DNA from: an uncultured Oscillospiraceae bacterium
GTDB lineage: Bacteria > Bacillota > Clostridia > Oscillospirales > Oscillospiraceae
Assembly (NCBI GenBank): GCA_910583885.1
Contig: CAJUAC010000028.1
Location: forward strand, 1-29,833
Length of the DNA stretch: 29,833 nt
Direction of reading: 5' to 3'
Position 1 is the first letter of the stretch. Each line of letters begins with the position of its first letter. A program made the translations under genes and the position numbers. Below the pieces are notes generated by a model. It was given only the letters and a program-made list of their open reading frames with translations. It made no database searches and had not been told where the DNA came from. Shown here piece after piece: positions 1 through 6,648 of the stretch.

Positions 1-45
1 CAGCACCCGCTTCTCACAGCGTCCCTTGAAGTTTTTCTTCCTCAT
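1..45 (-). CDS. N-terminal 15 codons of a gene running off the left edge (possibly TnsA-like)
   Basis: An ATG on the minus strand at 45 opens a reading frame that stays open to the window edge and encodes MRKKNFKGRCEKRVL. A GGGGAGGG ribosome site lies about 8 nt upstream, which supports a real start. Only 15 residues are visible, so no domain can be shown. From memory, the KGRCEKR start resembles short TnsA-type endonucleases of Firmicute Tn7-like transposons. That is recollection, not a search result. The repeat cluster and the terminal inverted repeats just to the right would fit a transposon end. It could equally be another small basic protein. Confidence 0.45.
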   Translation of the reverse strand, partial: MRKKNFKGRCEKRVL

Positions 46-80
46 GCTTGCAGCCCTCCCCTGTGGGAACATCCCGCACG

Positions 81-216
81 ATTTCCCAAAAACGTCCCCC
101 AAAAACGAAGTTGGCCCGTTTTTGGGAAATTTACGTTGATGGATTTGGGAAATACCACCGCCCGAAAGCCCTGATACACAGGCGTTTCAAGCCTGATGCC
201 AAATCCCCAAAAACAT
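81..216. repeat. Cluster of five CCCAAAAACG-type repeats in both orientations
   Basis: Related motifs occur at 81-94 (ATTTCCCAAAAACG), 96-107 (CCCCCAAAAACG), 117-130 (CGTTTTTGGGAAAT), 143-153 (ATTTGGGAAAT) and 201-216 (AAATCCCCAAAAACAT). The copies at 81-94 and 117-130 form a perfect 14-bp inverted repeat. They lie directly upstream of the leftward partial gene. They could be transposase (TnsB-like) binding sites at a transposon end or operator sites for the leftward gene. The mixed orientation is unlike the same-direction site arrays in the ends of classical Tn7. Confidence 0.6.
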
Positions 217-234
217 CATCCAGGAACATCACCA

Positions 235-482
235 TGTCGTAGGGCAACGGGATTTATCCTGTTAGGGGCAAAGTTGTTTATTCTGCCGGGCAAGGCCCGG
301 GTAGCCCCTACTCCATGGTGATATAGCATAGAATGTTCCAAAAATCCTGTGTTTAGGCAGGGAAAGGATAGTCCAAAGGACAAAAAAGTGACCCCCATCC
401 GAAGGATGGCAGGTCACTTTTTTCTATGGCGCAGGCTGGTGTTTAATGCCCTACACAGGCTAAATCACAATGCCCTACGACA
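235..482. mobile_element. 248-bp MITE-like element with 36-bp terminal inverted repeats
   Basis: The left end (235-270) and the reverse complement of the right end (447-482) match at 29 of 36 positions, and the outer 12 bases, TGTCGTAGGGCA, are identical. Each end contains a second internal copy of an AGGGCA-type motif about 20 bp inward, as in transposons whose transposase binds several sites per end. The termini are 5'-TGT...ACA-3'. No credible coding frame lies inside. A strong bidirectional terminator (382-423) is carried within it, and the element ends 9 bp from the ppdK stop codon. No target-site duplication is obvious at the borders. Confidence 0.6.
382..423. terminator. Bidirectional rho-independent terminator downstream of ppdK
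   Basis: The stem AAAAAAGTGACC (382-393) pairs with GGTCACTTTTTT (412-423). An inner stem CCATCC (395-400) pairs with GGATGG (404-409) around the loop GAA. The A/T runs on both sides allow termination in either direction. It lies about 70 nt beyond the ppdK stop and inside the inverted-repeat element. Confidence 0.85.
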
Positions 483-491
483 AAACGGCTT

Positions 492-3125
492 TTACTTCCT
501 CGGGTTCTTGATTGCTGCCTGGGCAGCAGCCAGCCGGGCAATGGGGACGCGGAAGGGGGAGCAGGAGACATAGGTCAGACCCACGTTGTGGCAGAACTCC
601 ACCGTAGAGGGATCACCGCCCTGCTCGCCGCAGATCCCCAGCTTGATGTCGGGGCGGGTCTCACGGCCCAGCTCACAGGCCATCTTCACCAGGCGGCCCA
701 CACCGACCTGATCCAGACGGGAGAACGGGTCAGCCTCATAGATCTTCCTGTCATAGTAGCTGGCCAGGAACTTGCCAGCGTCATCGCGGCTGAAGCCGAA
801 GGTCATCTGCGTCAGGTCGTTGGTACCAAAGGAGAAGAACTCAGCCTCCTTGGCGATGTCATCGGCAGTGAGGGCAGCACGGGGGATCTCAATCATGGTG
901 CCGACCTTGTAGTGCATATCGCTGCCGGCCTCCTTGATGAGCTTCTGGGCCACCTTGTCGATGGTCTTCTTGACATACGCCAGCTCCTTCGCCTCACCAA
1001 CCAGAGGGACCATGATCTCCGGCGTGATCTTCCAGGCAGGGCGGCGGGAGCGGACAGCCAGGGCAGCCTTGATGATGGCAGCGGTCTGCATCTTGGCAAT
1101 CTCCGGATAGGTGATATCCAGGCGGCAGCCGCGGTGGCCCATCATGGGGTTGAACTCATGGAGGCTGTCAATGGTGTTGCGCAGGTGCTCCTCAGAGATA
1201 TTCATCTCCTTGGCCAGGGCCTTGATGTCGGCCTCGTCGGTGGGCAGGAACTCGTGGAGGGGCGGGTCGAGCAGGCGGATGGTGACGGGCTTGCCCATCA
1301 TGGCCTCGTAGATCTCCTCAAAGTCCTTCTGCTGCATGGGCTCGATCTTAGCCAGGGCCCGCTCACGCTGCTCCACAGTCTCGGACACGATCATCTCCCG
1401 GATGGCGGCGATGCGGTCGGCGTCAAAGAACATGTGCTCCGTGCGGCACAGGCCAATGCCTTCGGCGCCGAAATTCTTGGCCTGGCGGGCGTCCTTGGGG
1501 GTGTCGGCATTGGTGCGGACCTGGAGGGCACGGTACTTGTCCGCCCAGTTCATAATACGCTCAAACTCGCCGGAGATCTTCGCCTCAGCGGTGTGCAGGC
1601 GCTCGCCGTAGATATTGCCGGTGGAGCCGTCCAGGCTGATCCAGTCGCCCTCCTTGTACTCCTTGCCGCTGAGGGTAAACTTCTTGTTGGCCTCATCCAT
1701 CACGATGTCGCCGCAGCCGGAGACGCAGCAGGTACCCATGCCGCGGGCCACCACAGCGGCGTGGCTGGTCATGCCGCCGCGGACAGTGAGGATGCCCCGT
1801 GCAAAGTGCATCCCTTCGATATCCTCAGGGCTGGTCTCCAGGCGGACCAGGATCACCTTGTGGCCCTTGTCCACCCACTCGACCACGTCGTCAGCGGTAA
1901 ACACCACCTGGCCGGCAGCGGCGCCGGGGGAGGCGGCCAGGCCCTGCCCGATGGGGGCCACCCGGTCCAGCTCCTCCTTGGGGAAGGTGGGGTGCAGGAG
2001 GGAATCGAGGCTCTTCGGGTCAATCATGGCCACGGCCTCCTCCTCGTTAATCATGCCCTCGTCCACCAGGTCGCAGGCGATCTTCAGCGCGGCGGCGGCG
2101 GTACGCTTGCCGTTGCGGGTCTGGAGCATGAAGAGCTTCTTGTTCTCAATGGTGAACTCCATATCCTGCATGTCGCGGTAATGGTACTCCAGCTTGCTGG
2201 AGATGTCCACAAACTGCTGGTAGGCCTCCGGCATGACCTCGGCCAGCTGGTCGATGGTCTGGGGGGTGCGCACGCCGGCCACCACGTCCTCGCCCTGGGC
2301 GTTCATAAGGAACTCACCAAACAGTTTCCGCTCGCCGGTGGCGGGGTTGCGGGTGAAGGCCACGCCAGTGCCGGAGGTGTCGCCCATGTTGCCGAACACC
2401 ATCATCTGCACGTTGACGGCAGTGCCCCAGGAGGAAGGGATATCGTTCATACGGCGGTAGTAGATGGCACGGGGGTTATCCCAGGAGCGGAAGACGGCGC
2501 GCACCGCACCCATGAGCTGCTCCCTGGCGTCCTGGGGGAACTCCTCGCCGATTTTCTCGCGGTATTCGGCCTTGAACTGCTCGGCCAGATCCTTGAGATC
2601 CTTAGCAGTCAGCTCGGTGTCCAGGGTGACGCCGCGCTTGGCCTTCATCTCGTCGATGAGCTCCTCAAAGTACTTCTTGCCCACCTCCATGACCACGTCG
2701 GAGTACATCTGGATAAACCGGCGGTAGGAGTCGTAGGCGAAGCGGGGGTTCTTGGTCTTCTTGGCAAAGGCCTCCACCACCTGGTCGTTCAGCCCCAGGT
2801 TCAGGATGGTATCCATCATGCCAGGCATGGAGGCCCGTGCGCCGGAGCGGACAGAGACCAGCAAGGGGTTGTTCATATCGCCGAACTTCTTGCCGGTCAT
2901 ATCCTCCAGCTTGGCCATATAGGCCATGATCTCATCCTGGATCTCAGAGTTGATGGTGCGGCCGTCCTGGTAGTACTGGGTGCAGGCCTCGGTAGTGATG
3001 GTGAAGCCCTGGGGGACAGGCATCCCCAGGTTGGTCATCTCGGCCAGGTTGGCACCCTTGCCGCCCAGCAGCTCCCGCATGGAGCCGTTGCCCTCAGAGA
3101 ACAGGTACACAAATTTTTTGCTCAC
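492..3125 (-). CDS. ppdK: Pyruvate, phosphate dikinase
   Basis: This 877-residue enzyme interconverts pyruvate, ATP and phosphate with phosphoenolpyruvate, AMP and pyrophosphate, and in anaerobes it often works in PPi-linked glycolysis. The N-terminal nucleotide-binding domain begins MSKKFVYLFSEG and contains GGKGANLAEM. The phosphohistidine motif GGMTSH places the swivelling catalytic His at residue 455, the same number as in the Clostridium symbiosum enzyme. The C-terminal PEP/pyruvate barrel has GICGEQGGDP with the catalytic Cys at about 832. The length is normal for the family. The start is GTG, 11 nt after a CCTCCT (minus-strand AGGAGG) site. It is transcribed alone from a consensus promoter (3192-3220). 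Confidence 0.97.
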   Translation of the reverse strand: MSKKFVYLFSEGNGSMRELLGGKGANLAEMTNLGMPVPQGFTITTEACTQYYQDGRTINSEIQDEIMAYMAKLEDMTGKKFGDMNNPLLVSVRSGARASMPGMMDTILNLGLNDQVVEAFAKKTKNPRFAYDSYRRFIQMYSDVVMEVGKKYFEELIDEMKAKRGVTLDTELTAKDLKDLAEQFKAEYREKIGEEFPQDAREQLMGAVRAVFRSWDNPRAIYYRRMNDIPSSWGTAVNVQMMVFGNMGDTSGTGVAFTRNPATGERKLFGEFLMNAQGEDVVAGVRTPQTIDQLAEVMPEAYQQFVDISSKLEYHYRDMQDMEFTIENKKLFMLQTRNGKRTAAAALKIACDLVDEGMINEEEAVAMIDPKSLDSLLHPTFPKEELDRVAPIGQGLAASPGAAAGQVVFTADDVVEWVDKGHKVILVRLETSPEDIEGMHFARGILTVRGGMTSHAAVVARGMGTCCVSGCGDIVMDEANKKFTLSGKEYKEGDWISLDGSTGNIYGERLHTAEAKISGEFERIMNWADKYRALQVRTNADTPKDARQAKNFGAEGIGLCRTEHMFFDADRIAAIREMIVSETVEQRERALAKIEPMQQKDFEEIYEAMMGKPVTIRLLDPPLHEFLPTDEADIKALAKEMNISEEHLRNTIDSLHEFNPMMGHRGCRLDITYPEIAKMQTAAIIKAALAVRSRRPAWKITPEIMVPLVGEAKELAYVKKTIDKVAQKLIKEAGSDMHYKVGTMIEIPRAALTADDIAKEAEFFSFGTNDLTQMTFGFSRDDAGKFLASYYDRKIYEADPFSRLDQVGVGRLVKMACELGRETRPDIKLGICGEQGGDPSTVEFCHNVGLTYVSCSPFRVPIARLAAAQAAIKNPRK

Positions 3126-3191
3126 TTGATCGATTTCCTCCTATCATTCGTTTGCGGTCGTTCCTTAGTGCGCATGGCTTGCGTAGATCTT

Positions 3192-3220
3192 ATTATAGAA
3201 GGGAAACCCCCGCTTTGCAA
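3192..3220 (-). promoter_or_regulatory. Sigma-A promoter of ppdK
   Basis: On the minus strand, TTGCAA (3215-3220) and TATAAT (3192-3197) are separated by 17 nt. This gives a leader of about 60 nt with an AGGAGG ribosome site at 3137-3142. Confidence 0.85.
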
Positions 3221-3299
3221 GAGGATTTTCCCAGATTTAACAGGTTCTTCCATGTTTTTTCCCCAGTGTGGGCCCTTTTATTCTTTTTTTGCATTCTTG

Positions 3300-3329
3300 T
3301 TGATTTTTAACCGCTGTTTGTGATAAAAT
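3300..3329 (+). promoter_or_regulatory. Probable promoter of holB-ricT
   Basis: TTGATT (3300-3305) and TAAAAT (3324-3329) are 18 nt apart, and TGTGATAAAAT gives an extended -10 flavour. The promoter is divergent from the ppdK promoter, and the 3126-3390 gap holds nothing else convincing. Confidence 0.5.
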
Positions 3330-3390
3330 GATGATGATTTTGCATCCGGCTGCGCGCCTATGGGCGGCGGGGCGGGGAGAGGGGGAACCA

Positions 3391-4257
3391 ATGGGAGAGC
3401 AGCTGACGATACCGGGGGAGCCCCTGCTGGCACAGCGCCTGCGGGAGGCGGCCGGGCGGGACGCCCTGGGCCACGCCCTGATCCTCAGCGGGCAGGGGGA
3501 TCTGCCTGCGGCGGCCCGTTTTGCCGCTGCGGCTATGGAGTGCGTTGGCGGAGGCCGCCCCTGCGGGGATTGCCTCCCCTGCCGCAAGGTGATACGGGGG
3601 ATCCATCCGGATGTTGTGACGGTAGAGGACCCTGCCCATAAAAATATCTCTGTGGATGTGCTGCGGGATGTGGTGGCCGACGCCTACACCCTGCCCAATG
3701 AGGGCCGGCGCAAGGTCTACCTGTTCCCGGACTGCGGCCTGCTGGAGGCAAAGGCCCAGAATGTACTTTTGAAGGTGCTGGAGGACGGCCCGCCCCACGC
3801 CGCCTTCCTATTCTGTGCGGCCAACAGCGCGGTCCTGCTGCCCACTATCCGCTCCCGGGCGGTGGAGTGGAAGCTGTCCCCGCCGCCGGAGACGGCGGGG
3901 GCAGACAGCGGCGCCCGCACCCTCTGTGAGCTGCTGTGCCGCGGCCAGGCGGCAGACCTTGCCGCCTTCTGCGCATCCCTGGAGGCGGGGAAAACCGAGC
4001 GGGAGGCGCTCCGGGCCCTGCTCTCCAGCACCCGGGACCTGGTGGCAGCGGGGCTGGCCGCCTGCTACGGCGCAGGCGGGGACCCGCTCTCCCAGAGGCT
4101 GGCCCAGGAGGTTGGGCGGCAGCGGCTGTCCGCGGCGGCAGATACGCTGCAAGGCTTCATCCGCCAGTGCGGGACCAATGCAGGCGTGGGCCATCTGGCC
4201 GGCGCGCTGGCTGTGGAGCTGGCAGCCCAGGTGCGGGCCCCCCGCCCAAGAAAATGA
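3391..4257 (+). CDS. holB: DNA polymerase III delta' subunit
   Basis: This 288-residue clamp-loader subunit belongs to the complex that loads the beta clamp during replication. It has the delta' zinc module with cysteines at residues 51, 58, 61 and 64 (CGDCLPC), followed by IHPDVVTVED and KVYLFPDCGLLEAKAQNVLLKVLEDGP, here quoted only by its pieces LLKVLEDGP and LPTIRSR. The P-loop region (LSGQGDLPAAA) lacks a GKT motif, as expected for the ATPase-inactive delta' subunit. The last residue of the usual SRC motif is Ala (SRA). The frame extends upstream to 3328, but ATG 3391 is preferred because GAGAGGGGG lies just upstream. The gene is followed by ricT, a pairing also found in Bacillus. Confidence 0.9.
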   Translation: MGEQLTIPGEPLLAQRLREAAGRDALGHALILSGQGDLPAAARFAAAAMECVGGGRPCGDCLPCRKVIRGIHPDVVTVEDPAHKNISVDVLRDVVADAYTLPNEGRRKVYLFPDCGLLEAKAQNVLLKVLEDGPPHAAFLFCAANSAVLLPTIRSRAVEWKLSPPPETAGADSGARTLCELLCRGQAADLAAFCASLEAGKTEREALRALLSSTRDLVAAGLAACYGAGGDPLSQRLAQEVGRQRLSAAADTLQGFIRQCGTNAGVGHLAGALAVELAAQVRAPRPRK

Positions 4258-4294
4258 ACTTGCGCCCAAACGGCGCGAAGAAGTGAGGAAAACC

Positions 4295-5635
4295 ATGGCA
4301 GAAGTTATCAGCGTCCGCTTTCGCGGCGGCGCGAAAAATTACTATTTTGATCCCCGGGGCCTCCAGATCGAGCCCGAGCAGTATGTGGTGGTGGAGACCG
4401 CCCAGGGCCTGGAGTACGCCCGGTGCGTAGAGGGGTGCCACGAGGTGCCGGATCAGAGCGTGGTCCAGCCCCTGCGGGCTGTGGTGCGCATCGCCACGGA
4501 GAACGACCACAAGGCCGCGGCCTACAACCGCAAGCGGGAGAAGGAGGCCTTCGGCATCTGCGAGAAGAAGATTGCAGCCCACCATCTGGAGATGAAGCTG
4601 GTGAACGTGGAGTGCAATTTCGAGGGCAATAAGATCATCTTCTTTTTTACTGCCGAGGGGCGGGTGGATTTCCGGGAACTGGTCAAGGACCTGGCCAGCG
4701 TCTTCCGGGCCCGCATCGAGCTGCGGCAGATCGGCGTCCGGGACGAGGCAAAAATGCTGGGGGGGCTGGGCATCTGCGGCCGTCCCTTATGTTGCAGCCA
4801 GTTTTTGGACGAGTTTATCCCCGTGTCCATTAAGATGGCGAAGACACAGAACCTCAGCCTGAACCCCACCAAGATTTCCGGCACCTGCGGGCGGCTGATG
4901 TGCTGCCTGAAGTACGAGCAGGCCGCCTATGAGGACGCCTCCAAGCGGGTACCCAAGAACGACAGCTTTGTGGACACCCCCGACGGCGTCGGCAACGTCA
5001 GCGGCGTAGACCTGCTGCGGGAGCAGGTCCAGGTCCGCCTGGACAGTGCCCCCGAGTCCCCGAAGCGCTACAAGAGCAGTGAAATCCGTGTCCTGCGCAG
5101 CGGCAAGGGCAGCCGGGAGGGCATTGAGATCCCCAAGGAGCGCCCCGCCCGCACCACCCCCGAGGAGCCGGAGGCGTCCTTACCTGTCTCCCGGTTTGCC
5201 CGCAAACCAGGTGGACAGGCCGCTATCCCGGTGGTCTCTGTGCTGGCCGGGGAGGAATCCGGTGAGGAGGAGCGCCGCAACCGCCGCCGCAAGAACAACC
5301 GCAAGCCCTGCGAGGGCAAGCCCAAGCCTCCGGCAGCGGGCCAGCCTGCGCGGCCGCCCCGCCCTGACGCCCCCCGCCCCCCGAAGGCTGAGAAGCCCCA
5401 GAAGCCGGAGCGCGGGCCCCGCCCAGACCGCCCTGTGCGGCAGCCGGACCGTCCGGCACGGGCGGCAGACAAGGTGGAGAAGCTCCCCGTCCGCTCTGTC
5501 GCTGACGTCACCGCCGAGAAGAAGGCCGCCGCCGACCGGGCAGCCCGCCAGCAGCCCGCTGAGGGCCGTACCCCGGAGGGGAAGCCGCCGGTCAACCGGC
5601 GCAGGCCCCGCAGGCGGCCCAAGGGGAACGAGTAG
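4295..5635 (+). CDS. ricT: RicT/YaaT, PSP1-domain protein with a long basic tail
   Basis: In Bacillus subtilis, RicT (YaaT) acts with RicA and RicF in an iron-sulfur complex that affects RNase Y-dependent RNA maturation and phosphorelay. Residues 1-270 form the conserved PSP1 core. Cysteine pairs in CGRPLCC (161, 166, 167) and CGRLMCC (198, 203, 204) are the likely cluster ligands. The Bacillus protein ends near residue 275, but this 446-residue protein continues for about 170 residues rich in Pro, Arg, Lys and Ala with repeated PRPD/PxxP-like motifs, which is probably disordered and may bind nucleic acid. The start is ATG 4295 after GTGAGGAAAACC, 37 nt downstream of holB, so the two are probably co-transcribed. 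Confidence 0.9.
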   Translation: MAEVISVRFRGGAKNYYFDPRGLQIEPEQYVVVETAQGLEYARCVEGCHEVPDQSVVQPLRAVVRIATENDHKAAAYNRKREKEAFGICEKKIAAHHLEMKLVNVECNFEGNKIIFFFTAEGRVDFRELVKDLASVFRARIELRQIGVRDEAKMLGGLGICGRPLCCSQFLDEFIPVSIKMAKTQNLSLNPTKISGTCGRLMCCLKYEQAAYEDASKRVPKNDSFVDTPDGVGNVSGVDLLREQVQVRLDSAPESPKRYKSSEIRVLRSGKGSREGIEIPKERPARTTPEEPEASLPVSRFARKPGGQAAIPVVSVLAGEESGEEERRNRRRKNNRKPCEGKPKPPAAGQPARPPRPDAPRPPKAEKPQKPERGPRPDRPVRQPDRPARAADKVEKLPVRSVADVTAEKKAAADRAARQQPAEGRTPEGKPPVNRRRPRRRPKGNE

Positions 5636-5641
5636 GCAGCC

Positions 5642-5703
5642 ATTCTTTTTTCTTAAAAGAAAAAAGAATCAAAAAAGAATTTTCGGCAAAACGTTGTTTT
5701 GCC
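5642..5703 (+). repeat. Two-part palindromic repeat, copy A
   Basis: An AT hairpin (5642-5654 with 5657-5669, 13 bp, 2-nt loop) is followed by the linker TCAAAAAAGAATTTTC and a second hairpin, GGCAAAAC-GTT-GTTTTGCC (5685-5703). Related copies lie at 6474-6619, 13951-13988 and 14029-14090. This copy sits between ricT and the acetyltransferase gene and may attenuate transcription there. Confidence 0.7.
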
Positions 5704-5729
5704 CGTGTTGGTATAGGGAGGGTATGCGG

Positions 5730-6344
5730 ATGACTATCAAGGAAAAGATGCACAGCGGTGCGCTCTATCTGCCGATGGATGAGGAGCTGTTCCAGGAACA
5801 GATGGTCTGCCTCGACCGGCTATATGACTTTAACCAGACGCGCCCGTCCGAGCTGGACAGGAGGGACGCGCTGCTGCGGGAGCTCTTTGCCGAAATTGGG
5901 GAGGACTGCTATATCGAGCCGCCGCTCCACACCAACTGGGGCGGCCGCCATGTACACTTCGGGCGGAACGTCTACGCCAACTTCAACCTGACCTTGGTGG
6001 ATGACACCCATATCTATGTGGGGGATTACACCATGCTGGGGCCAAATGTGGTGATCGCCACCGCCGGGCACCCCCTTCTGCCCGAGCTGCGGGAACAGGG
6101 CTACCAATACAACGCGCCGGTCCGCGTCGGGCGCAACTGCTGGATTGGCGCTGGCGCCGTGATCGTGCCCGGCGTCAGCATCGGGGACAACACGGTTATC
6201 GGCGCGGGCAGTATTGTCACGAAGGACGTGCCCGCCAACTGTTTGGCTGTCGGGAACCCCTGCCGTGTCCTGCGGGAGATCAATGCGCACGACCGGAAAT
6301 ACTACTTCAAGGACAGGGAGATTGACGAAAGCCTCCTGCCCTGA
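5730..6344 (+). CDS. Maltose/galactoside O-acetyltransferase family (hexapeptide repeat)
   Basis: This 204-residue protein is probably a cytoplasmic acetyl-CoA-dependent sugar O-acetyltransferase related to Maa/LacA. The N-terminal helical region (about 5-55) with RRDALLRELF is typical of the Maa domain. The left-handed beta-helix follows, with hexapeptide strings such as NCWIGAGAVIVPGVSIGDN and GAGSIVTKDVP. The motif TAGHP puts the catalytic His at residue 114. The true substrate cannot be read from sequence. ATG 5730 is chosen over ATG 5724 because GGGAGG (5717-5722) is spaced correctly only for the later one. A strong terminator follows the gene. Confidence 0.9.
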   Translation: MTIKEKMHSGALYLPMDEELFQEQMVCLDRLYDFNQTRPSELDRRDALLRELFAEIGEDCYIEPPLHTNWGGRHVHFGRNVYANFNLTLVDDTHIYVGDYTMLGPNVVIATAGHPLLPELREQGYQYNAPVRVGRNCWIGAGAVIVPGVSIGDNTVIGAGSIVTKDVPANCLAVGNPCRVLREINAHDRKYYFKDREIDESLLP

Positions 6345-6363
6345 CCCCATTCCTCCTGGATTG

Positions 6364-6395
6364 AGCAGCCGCCCGGCGGGGCGGCTGCTTTTTTT
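6364..6395 (+). terminator. Rho-independent terminator after the acetyltransferase
   Basis: A 10-bp perfect stem AGCAGCCGCC (6364-6373) pairs with GGCGGCTGCT (6380-6389) around a 6-nt loop, followed by a run of seven T. Confidence 0.9.
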
Positions 6396-6414
6396 GCGGA
6401 TGCACCGCACGCTG

Positions 6415-6443
6415 TTGCATTTTTCCCCTCCTGGGGGTACAAT
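6415..6443 (+). promoter_or_regulatory. Promoter of nadE
   Basis: TTGCAT (6415-6420) and TACAAT (6438-6443) are separated by 17 nt. A start near 6450 would give a leader of about 200 nt that includes the hairpin and long inverted repeat at 6474-6619. Confidence 0.75.
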
Positions 6444-6473
6444 AGCGTCAGAAGGTTCGATAAGCGCCAGGAT

Positions 6474-6619
6474 GGCAGCCGCAGGCTGCCAACATCCTTT
6501 TTGATTCTTTTTCTTTTTAAGAGCCTGTATCCATAGGCGGGGAATGCCGGATGGACGAAGAAATCCCCGTCCAGGCAGCGTTCAACGACTGTGCATACAG
6601 GTTCTAAGAAAAAGAATGG
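6474..6619 (+). repeat. Two-part palindromic repeat, copy D, expanded form in the nadE leader
   Basis: A GC hairpin GGCAGCC-GCA-GGCTGCC (6474-6490) precedes the linker TTTTTGATTCTTTTT found in other copies. The AT arm is a long inverted repeat here: 6504-6515 plus 6520-6530 pairs with 6595-6617 over 23 positions with one G-U wobble and a 4-nt bulge. It encloses a 64-nt loop (6531-6594), which can form a CGGGGA/TCCCCG stem of its own. The whole structure would be transcribed ahead of nadE. It ends 30 nt before the start codon, so the ribosome site stays outside it. Confidence 0.6.
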
Positions 6620-6648
6620 CAATCATACGGGAGCGAGGAGGCTTTTCC

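Noticed and set aside
48..242. 64-codon open frame on the plus strand
   Set aside because: It runs through the CCCAAAAACG repeats and into an inverted-repeat tip, with no ribosome site.
588..3323. 911-codon open frame on the plus strand opposite ppdK
   Set aside because: It is the antisense shadow of ppdK, a GC-rich gene with few stops in the opposite frame. The protein is an unnatural Leu/Gly/His/Val mix with no motif.
3328..3390. Upstream start for holB
   Set aside because: The extra 21 codons overlap the promoter region and lack a ribosome site, while ATG 3391 has a purine-rich site.
6444..6648. Known NAD+-sensing riboswitch upstream of nadE
   Set aside because: No motif of the published NAD riboswitch classes was recognised. 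The structure is explained at least partly by a dispersed repeat.
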